A stretch of DNA of 64,000 nucleotides from Cheiracanthium punctorium (GCA_038373885.1 JAWZYV010013161.1:56179-120178), one strand, 5' to 3'; numbered from the stretch's first letter, positions 1 through 13,345 are shown. Notes: generated by a model not told the origin, from the sequence alone. A program made the numbers and translations.

Positions 1-1147
1 CTACCTCAAAATAAATCTTATAGTCTTAAAAATAAAAGTAAAATCACACCGAGGTACTGAGAAAATTAGGTTTATCCGTTTTTCCTCGAAAATGGGGGAA
101 AGCATATAGGGTGCCAATTTACACATCTGGTCAGAAAAAGTAGGGGTCGTTAAGAAAGTGCGAAGCTGCTATTTTCTGATCAATCCTTTCTAACTCATAT
201 GCGGTTTCCCGATCTAACAGAGGTCAATGAAGTCGTTACCGGGCTATTTGAAGGTCGTTAAAAAGCCATTAAATTGTCCCCTCTCCTCGTTGTCAACTGT
301 AAGGGTCAGTAGAGAGATATTTTTTCCGGTTTTTCTGTTTGAAGACACTCTACAGTTAGTTGGCATTTTGTTAGTCCGCATTGCATGATTTTTGTCTTTT
401 TACGATGGACGAAATAACGCATTGTCGCCTCTAAATCAAAAGAATATAGAGTTCTAAATTAGTGTATTGCTTCATTACTATTAGCTTTTCATGTTCAATA
501 AATAAACAAATTAACACAGCGCACACCAGAAACTAAATTACATAGAAGTTTTTAAAAGTTAATAAACAATTAATGCATGATATTTACTTCTACAAAGGAA
601 GTTTTTAGACGAATTGCTGTCAAAAGTCCAGTTTTAAAAATTAATCTTGGAGTTACTAGTGCTATTATCTGAAATTCTGTGGTTATTTTTTTTATTAATT
701 GGAAGAAAGAATATTTAAAAATAAATTTTAAATTGAATATTTATATGCTTATTACAAAATTCTGATTAGTTGTAAATATTATCCTAAAAGGTTGTTTATA
801 ATATGTGTATATGCTATAAAAAAATAAGAAATACACTCGCAGCTATAAACAGCAATATAAATGTTACATTAAAAAAAAAAAAGTGCCAGGCGGTCATTAT
901 TGAAGAATCAAATCTGAAAGATGGCCAGTATGGCCAACATTTATATTCAAATTTGAGAATCTCTTTCAACTTTTTAACTGTTCTCTCCTATCGAAAAAAA
1001 ACCCCGCATAAGTGAAAATTTCCTTTTTGCGTCCAGCAGGCACCTTTTTAGGTGGAAAAATCCAATAAAATCGTCTGTGTGAATTAATGATAGACAGTAA
1101 TGTATTCAATATGAAATATCATAATGTTCTTTTTATGACCAAATCAT

Positions 1148-1184
<37 letters not shown>

Positions 1185-2650
1185 AAGGCGAATAGTTAAA
1201 TACTGTTAAATCATTTTAACTCGTTACTGGCTGCTGTCATTTTATAGTTTTTGAACTGAATGATTCTCGTTTATGAGACTCATTCGTAGTCAAAGAAGTA
1301 TTTCCAAAAATATGCATTCTATTCTATGATTTTCTTAACATATCTATTAGTTGTATTTCCTATCTCTCTTTGAAAAAAAAATTTTTTTCTCTCATATAAC
1401 AGACATTATTGAGAATGAAATGTGCGTATGTAAAATATAATACATAAATGCACGTCCACCAAAAAAATGTAAAATACACTATTATTTGTGTTTTAATTTT
1501 TTTTCGTAGACTTGCATTTATGTATTAATGGCGTGCTAATTAAATATATTTATAATTAAAAAAATTAAATTTTATGCGTATTATAGCGTTTAAAACGAAA
1601 CATAAATCTAAAATGAGTTAACAAATCACGAATGTCTACTTTATACGCAGACATTAGCTATATCGCTTTATTTTTGTAAGAAATGTGATTTAGATAACTT
1701 TTCTGGATTTATTAGTTTGTATTTTTTCTAATAATTAGAATTGTTTTTGATTAGCTAATTATTATATTTGAAAAGTATGTTTAAAGACTTAGTTGCTTCT
1801 CTGAAAAGAAGTATTAGTTTTACTTTCTGCAGAATGTTTATCAAACTTTTTATTTCATAAAATATTACTGAAGAGTAGTTAAAAAAACCTTTTTAATATT
1901 GATGATACATAAAATCAAATTAACTCGTAACATAAAATCAAATTCTTCTATATTAATAAAGCAATGTGTAAAGTGTTAGTTAGTTTGTTTGAATGTGTCT
2001 CGCTGTGATCGTAGACCTACCAAATTTTGTACGGAAATTTTCCATGACAGTTCCCGACGCACCTCGAAGCGATTTTTTCAAAATTCGAATTATTTTACGA
2101 GATATCGATAAAAAAACTTATCGCAAAAGGCTAATTTTTGCTTTCCGCCATTTCGTAATTGTAACCCCACAGTGGAAAAAGCGCCATTTAATTTGCCACA
2201 TTCGGCAAGTTTATTAAATGATTCAGACTCTTGAAGTAAAATAAAAGAATAACGATTTTTTTCTTTTTGTGTCTAGATTATTTGTAAGGCTGTTTTTAAA
2301 TTAAAATATCGTGTGCATGGGAAATCAGAGCAGGAATGAAATGTTTTATACTCAAAAGAAAAATATTATTTAAATTTTCTGAGACTAAAATGTGCGACTT
2401 TTTAATTTGGCGAAATATTAAACGGTTTTGTGCGATTTTGAGGAGATTATTCTAATGCTTGGCGCAATTTATCGTAATTTATCGTCTGCTGAATACACCT
2501 GAGAATAAGGTTTTGAAATTTTCATTCAGTTGGAATTGTGCATTTTTCTGTGCAGCTTTTCTCCTACTAATGACTATGTCATTTTATCTCTCACCCCCTT
2601 TATTGAAAATTGTATGAAAAACGTGTCCCAAAAATGCGACATAAAAGTAT
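1..2650. other. A+T-rich non-coding DNA, nothing recognised
   Basis: No ORF here has a recognisable protein, and I found no paired repeat ends. The only notable item is a long T homopolymer near 1,147-1,180. Short ORFs at 803-1,015 and 1,993-2,217 look like chance. Confidence 0.6.
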
Positions 2651-2658
2651 GCCACATA

Positions 2659-2838
2659 ATTTTACATATATTTAAATACTATTAGTTCACAACAGCTTTA
2701 ATCTATTGTTACAATATTTCGTAAAGCTACAGAATATGCTTCACATGTATTTTTTACATATATTTAAATACTATTAGTTCACAACAGCTTTAATCTATTG
2801 TTACAATATTTCGTAAGCTGTAGAATAGGCATCACCTG
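2659..2838. repeat. Two-copy tandem duplication, about 90 bp per unit
   Basis: A segment beginning with ACATATATTTAAATACTATT at about 2,663 recurs almost unchanged at about 2,756. Each copy runs through the same TATTGTTACAATATTTCG stretch. The copies differ mainly near their 3' ends (AAGCTACAGAATATG against AAGCTGTAGAATAGG). It is a recent local duplication with no coding content. Confidence 0.85.
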
Positions 2839-3021
2839 TTTTTTTCTATAAATAGGTTACAATAATATGAAATAAGTAACTCAAAATGTGTTACACAAAG
2901 TTGACAATTTTCAAATAGTAAGTTCGCTTAGACAACAGGAGTTTAGAATTAGCGATTATTCATTTTTCCAAAACAGAATAACTAATATCTTGAAAATGAA
3001 AAATAATTAAAGCAGATTATT

Positions 3022-3826
3022 TAAAAGCCGGTTCTCGTCCAGCTGGATTATTTGCTACCAGTAGAAATATTTGGCGGCGTTAACTATGCCATTATAGCAG
3101 TTTTAGTACACTTTGGATATTTGCTAGCGCGACGAGATGGTATAATTCGTGGTGTTAAGTACGCCAATCTGCAAACGATTGTGTAAATGAAAATATGGAT
3201 AACGGTTTTCCGGTAACCTTAAATGAACAGTAAATATAGGTTGTGAGCATGTGTAAATCGCCAAATAATGAAAAGTCGCCATGGGTGGCAGGCTATTCTG
3301 TCTGTTCCGTAGCTTTTATTAACTTTACATGTACGCAAGTCGCCAAATAATGAAAAATCGCCATGGGTAGCAAATTCGCAAGGTGTCCAATAGGTTTTAC
3401 ATTATTAAAAATACAGCTGAAATAGATGTTCTGATTTTATTACTCTTTAGCTCCTAATTAATATAACTTTTGAATGGCAACATTAAATATCATTGTGTTT
3501 CTGAGGAGTGCAAATAATTTTTCCAGCGATTATAAGCGGATTCCGCAATCCAGGTGGAGTATAGCTCAGGACCCGTACAACACGGATTCCCATAACAAAA
3601 TATCTTCCGTGTTATGAGGGGTAGGGTGTCTACTGTAGTGTGAAGTTTAAATTTTATGTACCAATGAAGATGCAAGAACCAAGCAATGTGTAGCTTAGCT
3701 CAGTAACATTCTATCTGATCTAATCTTCGGGTTTTGTCTGTTGAAATTATGTCTTTTTACGAATAAGCCTTATTAGGGCCGAATGCCTCATACGAAAAGC
3801 GAGCGTAGCGAGTCTGGGGGCCTTGG
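3022..3826 (+). repeat. Dispersed element X, copy 1
   Basis: This block starts near AAAGCCGGTTC and ends near GCGAGCGTAGCGAGTC. It returns as a diverged inverted copy at 58,825-59,436, with landmarks in the same order: the CCAGCTGGA start, a CATTATAGCAGTT stretch, AACGGTTTTCC, TCGCCATGGGTGGCA and CATACGAAAAGCGAGCGTAGC. A third fragment at about 33,065-33,255 shares TGAATGGCAACATT and AGGTGGAGTATAGCTCAG. Three scattered copies in two orientations indicate a transposon. I see no terminal repeats or coding region, so I leave the class open. Confidence 0.7.
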
Positions 3827-3845
3827 CCCCTAGTTATGCTAAATT

Positions 3846-5030
3846 TTTCATAATCTGAATGACGCTTCTCCCCCTCCCAATAGTTCAATTTGTTTGTATT
3901 CTTTGGACAAAGTCCAAAACTAATCATTCAGTAACAAATTATAGCAGTTTCGAAAATTTTAAATACCATCTCTCACCTAACAGGCAACCCTAAAAAAAGA
4001 ATCTAATATTCAACAGATTTAACATGCACGTTCTCTGTAATATGTTATCACATTCAGTTTGATTTGTAATCAGCTGTGGCTCGTTATTACTGGTTTTCTT
4101 TTTATAAGTGCAAGAAATTATTCTGATTCGTGGTAATTTATCTTGTTAACTCTTTGGTTTTAAATAATTCTTAGAATGAATGATTTATAAGTACATATAT
4201 TTACATATAAATATTTTATTTTTGAAAGTATTTAATTTAAATATTACTTCTCTTATTTTTGATATGCTTTATTTTCAGAATTAAATTATGGTATTAATAA
4301 GTCAATTTAAAAAAACTTTCTTAAAAAACTTTTTATATCAAATGTTAGTATAAGTGTAATGTTTTTAAACAAATTTTCATTTCTAAATGCTAAAAAAAAC
4401 CCTTTTTAAAGAAACTGGCTAAAAATTATTTAAAACTACTTTCTTAAAATGTAAAATATCGGCTATATATAACTGTAATTAAAATTAATTTTTAATTAGT
4501 TTTGTTGGAATAGTTTTAATAATTATATTTTTACCATTATTAGTATTGCAAAGCTTATTCCCTTTCACCAACTTTGATTAAATATGCGCACCGGAGAAAA
4601 AGCGCATGATTTGAATGGGTTTATTTTTTTAGTTGAGGGGGGGGGTGCGTGAAATGAAAAATGTGAGAAACAAGTGGGCGTCCAAAAGTGCGTAAACAGA
4701 GGTACATTAATGTATTTTGTATTTATCTCTATTGAAAATTGCTATTCAGATAACTTTTCCAATAGCCCCATGGCCGTCCGAAACGCCTCATTACCCTTTA
4801 GCTTTTGATAAAGTTTTGTTCTTTTTATACAAAGAAAAGAAATTACTCTTTCGGATGCCCACTCCTTTCTTACATTTTTTATTTCAAGCGCCAACCCCCA
4901 ACCAACCAACCCACCCACACTTATTCAAAAAAATAAACCCCTTCAATATTGTGCGTTTTTTTCCGCCCACCGAAATGAATAGAACCCACCATGGCCAAGT
5001 GATTGACACTGAACATAATAGATTGCTTTA
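3846..5030. other. Non-coding, nothing recognised
   Basis: A+T-rich sequence with G, T and A homopolymer runs. The 104-residue ORF at 4,717-5,031 is rich in P, F and K through composition and has no recognisable fold. Confidence 0.55.
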
Positions 5031-5034
5031 GTGT

Positions 5035-5215
5035 GTCAGTCCAGGGTTCTGGTCTACCGAGCGACTGTCAGTCTAACAATCTAGTTTCGGGCTGTTTTCT
5101 CATGTAACGCGAGTACCCGTTAGATTCCTGTGGCTGCGAATCTAATCGTCTGGAGTTTTGGACGACTTTCTCCAGATGCAATTTCTCCATGTATTACGTT
5201 GATAAGTAACACATG
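5035..5215 (+). mobile_element. tRNA-derived SINE fragment
   Basis: The segment contains GTCCAGGGTTCTGGTCTACC (a tRNA-like B-box region) followed by TCTGGAGTTTTGGACG and TTCTCCAGATGCAA. Those body motifs recur in the SINE copies at 9.1, 19.3, 20.7, 21.5, 43.2 and 57.3 kb. The copy is rearranged and lacks a clear 3' tail. Confidence 0.65.
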
Positions 5216-5401
5216 GGGAAATTAAGCATCTTTACAAGATAATTCATTCAATTTTCATCATATGAAATTAACTTTAATCTTACAGCTTAAAACGTCATGC
5301 AACTATTGAACAGTTTTTAAAAAAATTAATTGCACTAGCGACTCGGAAAAATTTAGAATGTCTCTTTACAACTTGTACTGTGAGCTGTTACAATGATTCT
5401 A

Positions 5402-5987
5402 CACTACTGGCCAAAAGTATTGAAGTTTGAGAAATCTAATCATCTTTTCAAGAATAAGCCCAGAAAGAATGGACATGAAATTTGCCATATTTAAATATTT
5501 TTGATTATTAGTATACTTGGAAACAATACATCTGAAAATCACCGAAAAACAAAATTAGAGCTTCAGGAACCAATAATTTAAGATGGCACCGCGAAACACC
5601 GAAAGAAGTGTTGTAAAACATTGTGGATTCCATATCTAAAAGAGTGGCTGTTGTGATCAAAGTCAAGGCTGCTCAGCAACATAATAAATGATCTTTAGTT
5701 AAATTATTATCCTCTTTTTGCAGAATAACGTGAAATTAATTCTTTATTCCGACGATCCAAAATGGATTATGATTTCTGTAATAATGTATTTTTTATGCTA
5801 CTTTTTAATAAATTAAATAATTATTTTCGTTCTTTAACTTAATGCTATCTTGTCTTTGAAGTAATTAATCTGATATGTTGACATAAAAAAATATCAATTA
5901 TATTGATTTTTCTTTTTGACGAGGGAGAGGGGGCTTAATCTTAAAGAGTTGGATTTCTGTAACTTGCAATACTTTTGGCCATTATTG
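5402..5987 (+). mobile_element. Internally deleted Tc1/mariner-like element with TA target duplication
   Basis: The left end CACTACTGGCCAAAAGTATT and the right end AATACTTTTGGCCATTATTG are inverted repeats of the Tc1 type (GGCCAAAAGTATTG core). TA flanks both ends, at 5,400-5,401 and 5,988-5,989. The element is about 586 bp. Full Tc1-like elements are usually 1.3-1.7 kb, so most of the transposase is gone. A C-terminal transposase remnant survives inside and fixes the orientation as plus. Confidence 0.9.
5623..5691 (+). pseudogene. Tc1-like transposase C-terminal remnant
   Basis: Translation gives VDSISKRVAVVIKVKAAQQ before a TGA stop. This matches the usual end of Tc1-like transposases (a DSM/I-P-R-R-V...VI..KGG pattern) as I know the family. 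An in-frame stop lies just upstream and the DDE catalytic core is absent, so it cannot encode an active enzyme. Confidence 0.75.
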
Positions 5988-5989
5988 TA

Positions 5990-7380
5990 TAAGAATTACA
6001 GAAGAGAATACTCAGGGAAAATGCTAAACGTACAGAATTTCGCAATATTTCGAAGAGCGGTTAAATTATCAGCCCATTTTTGAAGACGATTTGTTTGCTT
6101 ATGAATTTTTTTTTCTGGCTGTTGCATTGCATGTGACATAGCGCTTTACTGTTTGTGTCAGTCCATAGTGCATCGGGTGAAGAAGCATTATTATTATTAC
6201 TACTTTTATTATTTTCGGGCCTTTAACATCACTGGTTAATTTTTAAAGCTGTTCAAAAGTCCTGTGACGGCGATTACTATTCAGGTAGAACAGCTTTAAA
6301 AAATAAAGAAATTCAAAGAGCACATACTAAATTATCAGTATTAGAAATTTGAAAATAATTCTGTAACTTAAAATGCAACTGATTCATAAAAAAATGAATT
6401 ACTATTTTTCTATAAAAGGGGGAAAAAACATACGCAAAAGTAGTTTGTTTTAAAATATCGGTTTTCGTTCATACTTGTCTTTAGGAAAGTATCTATCGAG
6501 CAAGTGAAGTCTGTCTCAGAAAATACACTTATCTTTCTAGAGCCAAGCAAGCACACTGGCAAGCACATCTGGCTGATTATAGCTGGGCTGTTTTCTGGGA
6601 AAATCCATGGGAGGGAGGAGAAGCGCTAATTGATCGTCTCTCGTGGAGATTTTTCGGAAGACTGGATACAACGATGCAATTTTCAACCGATCCCTCGCCC
6701 CCCGTGGATACAGAAAGAGGGCGATCGGGAAAGATGGGGGTAGACATTTTTTTCGAGGAAAATCCAGTACACGGAAAATTATACCTTCATCTCAGATGTT
6801 GGAACTATCTTATCTTATTTACCTATCCTATCTTATCTTATGATTATCGTATATGTTCCTCTTATCGAACTAAAATGTCATTGGTTACGATTCCCCTTCC
6901 CTGATCGTCGTTGCTCCCCGACACCCCAAACGCACACGTTGTGTCTCAGCTGTACCAAAGACCCAATTATGTTGATGTTGAATGAAAGACTTAATATATG
7001 CAATTACAACAGTAGTTTAAATAATTCTGGCGTCAAGTTCTCTAAGATTATGGTAATATTCTGAATTCCTCAACCTTGATAGTCGTTGCTTCCCGATTGC
7101 CCAAATGCAACGATTAACACAGGAGGAGAAGGGTACACTAACTTTCAGAGACTCGTTAGAGACGTACGTTGAAAAGCGTAACCATTATTTTAAAAATGAA
7201 AAAAAAAATGTATGAACTTTTTTAGGAAGTGGTTCGTAATCTGAAGTATTTGTTTTTATTTATTGACATCCTTTTTAATAAAGTTAGTGGCCATGCAATA
7301 TTAGTTAAAAATAATGTGACCTCAGGTCATTATGAAGTATAAGTTATTGTACTCATTATTAAGTAAGTAAAAAATTATTT
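5990..7380. other. Non-coding, nothing firm
   Basis: It contains a few overlapping short ORFs (6,643-7,064) in a slightly less A+T-rich stretch. They overlap in different frames and none resembles a known protein. I saw no repeat pair or RNA gene. Confidence 0.5.
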
Positions 7381-7388
7381 ATATATTC

Positions 7389-7700
7389 CAGTGGCGTAGG
7401 CAGAAATTTTTCTGGGGTTATGTATGCGTGAAGAAAATGCATTTTGTATGAGAAAAAATTCCTCATAGGGGGTTATAACCCCTCTCTCCAGTAGCCACGC
7501 CCATGGGCACCCATAAGGGGGGGGCAAGGTAGGGCACTTGCCCACCCAGAGTTTTAGGTTAATGTCTCATGATGTAAACAAATGGAAAAACCAGAACTAA
7601 ATTTGTTAAAAGTTTGAACTTTGCCCCCTCTAGAAAAAATTTTTGAAGTTTGCCCCCTCCTCTAGAAAAATTCCCATGGGCGCCCATGGCCACGTCACTT
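7389..7700. mobile_element. hAT-like MITE with a near-perfect 8-bp target duplication
   Basis: The left end is CAGTGGCGTAGGCAG and the right end is GGCCACGTCACTT, partly inverted. The flanks are ATATATTC (7,381-7,388) and ATATTTTC (7,701-7,708), seven of eight identical. The interior holds C- and G-rich strings around TGCCCCCTC and has no coding capacity. Both the duplication size and the CAGTGGCG-type terminus fit hAT. Confidence 0.65.
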
Positions 7701-7874
7701 ATATTTTCATATATATAAGTAATAAATGCATTACTTTATAGTAACAATCGTTGATACATATATATGTATTTATAAATATGTAATAAATCCATCTGTAACT
7801 ATTATTAATTTCTCTTCGAAGCAATCGAGACGACAGCCTCTTGGTTAAGGGTCTTAATTAACAAAAATCTCAAA

Positions 7875-8095
7875 TCAAATTATTAATTTTAATTACCAAA
7901 AGAAAAGAAAAAAAAGAGAGAACAAACTGCACAATTAATTGGCCATGTAACCATGCTTAAAAACTTCTAAGTGTACATACATAATATATAATAAATACAT
8001 TTGTGACAATTTTTCATTTGAATTACCAAAAAAAAAAAAAAAAAAACACGAAAGCAGACCGCACAATTAATAAATAGGCAGTGCGATCCTTGCTT
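7875..8095. repeat. Tandem duplication, about 110 bp per unit
   Basis: The order AATTACCAAAA, A-run, GCACAATTAAT, then TGCTTAAAAAC occurs at 7,891-7,961 and again at 8,021-8,100. The spacing is about 130 bp and divergence is moderate. Confidence 0.65.
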
Positions 8096-8424
8096 AAAAA
8101 CGTATAACTTTTCCCCACGAACCCATCTACTAATGCATTTCTCCCTGCGCGGGCGCGTGTTTTCCCCTATCAAACTGGTGGGTAGAAAAGTCTAAGTTTT
8201 TCTGTTAGGATTCCATCTGCCCCTATCCGCACGTGGCACCTTCCGTCTCCCAGTACAGTGCGCTATGCCACTGGTGGGGCGATTACCGGAGAGGACAGGC
8301 TCACATCCCTTTCTGAAGCGATTTCATGAGCAGAGAGTCAAAAGTGCTTGGGAATTTTTTGGCTCTTTTTTTTAGGATTCATTCCTATATGTTTGCTCTA
8401 CTTTGGTATCCGGCGCGAAAACTA

Positions 8425-8502
8425 AGACTGGGATGCAGAAACTATTGACCCGTCCCTATAAACCAGTTTTATTGACCTACTGGTAGGTCTGCATCCCAGC
8501 CT
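8425..8502. repeat. Short fold-back element
   Basis: AGACTGGGATGCAGA at the left end and TCTGCATCCCAGCCT at the right end are inverted repeats about 78 bp apart. It is probably a miniature transposon relic. No target duplication was identified. Confidence 0.6.
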
Positions 8503-9059
8503 AAAGAAACATGTATTAAACAAACATAAAATATACCCGAGAATGGATTCATTGACAGAATCACAAGCTAACTGCTGCTTGTACACGCAATTAAACGCAA
8601 AAATATATAGCCAAAAGCGATGACTCTCATTTTTTTTTTTTTTTTTTAATAATTGTGAGTGCTTTCTTTAAAGACTTTCTTCGCTCGAAAGTCACGAGTG
8701 TAAGCTAAATTTCCTATATCAGTTTTGTGAATAAATAATTTATTTTTCCAAAAAGCACGCAGTATGAAAGAAGTATGTGACTATTCACGATATGAATAAT
8801 TTATTATTAAAGGTATATTTTCTATGTGAAATAAACGTAAGAAATTTGTCTTCTATTCTAATCCGACACTGAAAAATATATGAAACGCTATGCATTTAAG
8901 GGTTAAAACACTGGGTCATCCATTTGTGCCATTTGTTACAGGACTTGTTTGTCAGTTTCGCTGATGAATCCCGATTGAATAATGTAGACAATACGAACGA
9001 ACTGGCAGAAGGAAATGGGTTAAGGGATTTGAACCCAGGTCCATATGCTTGCAGGCGAT

Positions 9060-9290
9060 TAGCTTACAATTTGGTGTGTGATTAAGGCAAACCTGCGCGA
9101 GGGGTATCTGCCTAAGATGAGGGATGCCTTGGTAGGAGGACTTTCTAAGGGGTTCTAACGCGTATTCACGTTACATCTGGAGAAAACCTACCCAAACTCC
9201 AGACCGTTAGATCGACGACCGCGCTATGGGACCCGAACCCGGGACCTTCACACTTCGGCCGTCTACCATTTTCAGTGATATAACCACTTG
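9060..9290 (-). mobile_element. tRNA-derived SINE, minus strand
   Basis: Read on the minus strand, it has TGGTAGACGGCCGAAGTGTG, then CCCGGGTTCGGGTCC (B-box), GATCTAACGGTCTGGAGTTT, TTCTCCAGATGTAACGTGAA, and a tail with AAGTCCTCC and AGGTTTGCCTTAA. The same ordered blocks occur in at least five other places in this window. It is a tRNA-like head joined to a conserved body. Confidence 0.85.
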
Positions 9291-9385
9291 CAGGCGATTG
9301 TAAAAGTGGGTTTGACGGACTTATTCGGGATGGTCTGTACTGTGGATACGTTTTGGCCTTTTTATTGAAGTGTATGTAGACATTG

Positions 9386-9472
9386 CCCAGCAAACACACA
9401 CAGGTTCTCTGAACGTCTATTAACGTTCAGGAGACGTTTTCTGAACGTTAATAGACGTTCAGAGTTGCTGGG
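9386..9472. mobile_element. 87-bp palindromic MITE with CCCAGCAA ends
   Basis: It runs from CCCAGCAA to TTGCTGGG. Inside, CTCTGAACGTCTATTAACGT pairs perfectly with its inverse (24-bp arms around a 10-nt spacer, 9,416-9,473). A single similar end, CCCAGCAAGCGCACACACG, lies at 10,797. It is non-coding. Confidence 0.75.
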
Positions 9473-9500
9473 TGATGTCCAGTTTTTAAATGTTGACGTC

Positions 9501-9672
9501 TAGGGATGGACGCGAGACGTGCGAGACGAGAATCGGGGCTGTCTCGTCTCGTCTCGCAGTGGTAAACCTCTGTCTCGTCTCGTCTCGCAAACACTGTGTC
9601 TCGTCTCGCGTCTCGCAAAGAAATTGCTGTCTCGTCTCGCGCGAGATGCGAGACGTCTCGCGAGTCTCGCAA
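9501..9672. repeat. Left GTCTCG/GAGACG subterminal array
   Basis: GTCTCGTCTCGC-type hexamer and dodecamer repeats alternate with short spacers such as AAACACT and AAAGAAATTGC. The array starts inside the terminal repeat of the 5.5-kb element. Such clustered motifs are where hAT transposases usually bind, but the length here (about 170 bp) is extreme. Confidence 0.8.
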
Positions 9673-12089
9673 AATAAAGGACTGCGATTTCATTACCATT
9701 TTATACTAACTTATTATTGGGATTTTATTGAAAATTAATATTAATAATAACAATTACTTACATATAGCCACATTAGTAGATATATTAATAACTATATCAG
9801 CATATATCAGCATTTGAAGTAAAAGAAATTGAGATTTAATCCGTATATATAATGTCACACAGAAAATATGTATTTATTTTTATTTACTAGCTGCGTGCCC
9901 TTTCTTCGCACTGTAGTAAACGAAAATTTTCCTAACATGAGTAATTTCAATTAATTCCAGTGATGTGGAATCTAAAATAAAAGCAAAATTATTTGACTCT
10001 TGATGTAGTTTGCGTCATGAGTATTAACCTGGCATCATTGCAATATAATGACTCAAAAAACTACGTCAGTGTCATTCGCGATCAGAAAAGTGAAAAGCTT
10101 AGCGGTTTGCAGAGAACTCCCGACTTTCAAAATGTGTTATTTCTACATCATACTGTTCAAGTTGTAGCATTAAATGCCTCAGACACTACATGAAATGGAC
10201 AACCGTTTGTTTTAAAATAGCTGCGCACCCGCTCTTCATACGAGAAGTAGCGAATATTTTACTAAAATCATATCTGCATGAGACAAAACAGATTTTTTTT
10301 TTTTAAAGTTCAAGTAATCTCCTCTGTTGAAATTACTGCGGGATATATTAACACAAATTAGAATTACTTATCGTTCGATTGGTTGTAAGATAACCCTTGA
10401 AAAATTATAAACAGAACACTTTTAGTCTTTATTAAATCTCTACTATAACGTCAATTTCAAGTCTTTAAAATATGTGTAATTTTTATATTAATGAAAACAA
10501 TATTATATTAACGATAATTATAATTATTTGCCTAATATTTCCAATAACATTACCGTGTGTGCATTTTTAGATTTCATTATAGTATCTCAGTTGGTTAATA
10601 GACGTCTTATTTTTTTTGTTTATATTTTAAATTACTGAACAGTTAATTTGTTGACGACTATCGGTTTGTACTTTTCCACAATAATTTTTAGCGATAGTAC
10701 TACAGTCGTTATGGTCGCCTTGTTTACAGAAAAATTAAACCATAATCTCCCTAATGTATATCCAGTGTGGATTTTTTTTAAAAATGAAAAGACATCCCAG
10801 CAAGCGCACACACGTTTAAATTACGTATTCCCGATGTCGAAATGTCGAAAATAGGTCGATGAAAAATTACAGCAAAAAATAGCGTTTAAAAGAGATCAAA
10901 CATACATTGTGGGCTCGATGTTATAAAACGCCGTTCGATTTTGGTCAGGGAGGCGGCTATCTTCGACTGTTAATGTTGGTCGCCCTCAGGAGGTCTATGA
11001 TCCGTCAATACATCGCCGATTTTCCGCTCATGGCTTGGGCGGTGTAGAGACCCCCCCCCCCCCCAGCCAGCCAAGAAGAAACAGGATGGAGCATCGAGAA
11101 ATTTTTTCAGCTTAGTTAATAGTCAGTTGAACGTCGAATAAACAGTGCAGGGGAGACAGAATTTATGGGGTCCTTTCTCACGACCTTTGACATGTCCACC
11201 CCAACCGTTTTCTCAGAAAACAGATGCTTTTTTTTTTTTTTTGTGTGTGTGTATATTCGTTCATGGTTCGCGTGGCTCGTACTTCGCAGTTTTTTATGCA
11301 AGGGCAGAACTCGCTCCAGCGTGTAGTCAATGGCTGAGATCAGCTGCGCTACACAGAAAAGTAAAATTTCCATAGTTTTAACTATAAAAGTGGATATTTT
11401 TCAAGTATCTCTTGGAATATTTTTCAAGTTCAATGCTAACACGATTTATCGTTAGCTTGGCATATTAATAAGTTTGTCTGGCTCTCTTTAAATTGTGTTG
11501 GCCGGTGATGTTATTAAAGTTTATCGGGGTAACTACAAATTTTAATTCCAGCCATCAAGATTTTAGAGGTGAGTTAAATAATTATTTAACTAATAATTAT
11601 GTGCTTTGTTTCTTTTATTCATTTTCTTTTTAATTGCTAATTATAAGTCTTCTTATTTGTATTATAGAGTGAAATATAAAGGTACAACTGGCAAAAAATC
11701 AAGTGTTTACCTTAAGCATATGAAATATTTTTTCCCATTATAAGCACGAATTTACTTAATGTAAACTTACTATAACAAAAGTCAACTTATTATTGCATTA
11801 TGGCATAACTTACAATGAAACAGATTAAAGCACTTTATGCAAAGTTTTTTTTTCTTTTTAAATTGTATACTAATATGTGTGCATTTAGTATGTAATTTAA
11901 ACCTATTTGGAGTAGTAAAATTGAACAAATCAAAGAATTAAGAGAGATAAATAAAAAAACTGTTTGTGTAATGAAATAGACAGAATTTTTCTCGTGGGAG
12001 GGTGAGAGGGGGGGGGGATTTGTAGATAGAAAACTTGTTCATATTTTATTACAGGAAAACTATAATAAACTATGGAGATAAAAAAGCAG

Positions 12090-13345
12090 GCTTATTCGTC
12101 TAATAGAAGTGGTTCCTTGACGATTTCGTCGAATCCTGATAGTTTATAAACGTAGTAATTATGCCGGAATTCCAGACATTTAGAGAATATGTCAGTCACA
12201 CACCATTTACATACGTCGTGAAAGCATGAAAATTCATACTTCTTGTCGGGTGCACATGCCGTTTAAAAGGAAACACTTTATATTTCTAAATCTAATACAT
12301 TATACTACTAGTTGTTAGCTAATGAAAAGCAATTTTGAATTAAATGATTAGAAATAACAAGTTTTAAATTACCTTCTAATCGTTTAGATAAAGCTATAAA
12401 ATTTATATTCATAAAAGTTTGAACATATACAAAAATATATTAAAGTTAAAATATAATCTTGATTTTTAATTTAACAGATAAGTAACTCGCACGAACAACT
12501 TATGTCACTAATTTACATTTTGAAGGGTTTCCTTTTTTTCACCCGGTACATTTTATTAATCGTTTTGGCTGTATTAGGTATTTTTAATAAAAGGGTGCAA
12601 AAAATTATTTAATCTACTCTTATAAACTATCTAAATATTTTCATATATTGGTTAAAAAGTAACCTTTTTTATAAAAAATAAGTAAATTATATTTACTGTT
12701 AGTAAAATTGCATTTTAAACTGTATTCCTTACTTAACTAAATTTACTAATATTTTATTTAATTTTTAAGTTACTTTTTCACCATCTTTCACCAATATATG
12801 AAGATATTTAGATTGTTTATAACATTGAATTAAACAGCGTACCCACCCCTCTTTTATTGAATATACCTACAGTAAAAACAATTCATAAAATGTACCGGGG
12901 GGGAAAAGTAAACCCTTTAAAATGTAAAATAGAGACATAAGCTATTTATGCAAGTTACTGATCAATTAAATTCAAAAAATCAAGATTATATTTTTCTTTA
13001 ATGTATTTTCTCTCTGTTTAATGTATTTTCTCTCTGTTTAATGTATTTTTATGAATGTATATTTTACAACTTCATCTAAACGACTAGAAGTTAATTTAAA
13101 ACTTGCAATTTCTGCACATTTAATTAAAAATTACTTTTAATTAGCTAACAAACTAATATTAAAATGTATTATATAGAAATATAAAATGTTTCCTTTTTAA
13201 ACGGCAAAAGTTCACAAGATCAGAACGGTTTGAATTTCCATTCCTTCACGATGTATGCAAATGGTATTTGTCTATTCTCCGAATGTCTGGAATTGCGGCA
13301 TAATTACTACGTTTATAAATGGGCAGAATTCGACAAAGTCTTTAA
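12090..13345. repeat. 1.25-kb imperfect inverted repeat
   Basis: The sequence at 12,090-12,680 returns in reverse complement at about 12,750-13,345. Landmarks in both arms are TCTAATAGAAGTGGTTC and its inverse, AACGTAGTAATTATGCC and GGCATAATTACTACGTT, CATTTACATACGTCGTG and its inverse, and AAAAGGAAACA and TGTTTCCTTTT. The centre is near 12,715. The arms are clearly diverged, most strongly in the A+T-rich middle. The outer 150 bp of each arm covers the same decayed coding exon. Confidence 0.8.

Noticed and set aside
9886..10250. Possible Helitron 3' ends (ACTAGCTGCGTGCCC at 9,886 and AGCTGCGCACCC at 10,219)
   Set aside because: The termini are suggestive, but no 5' TC partner or 3' hairpin could be assigned.
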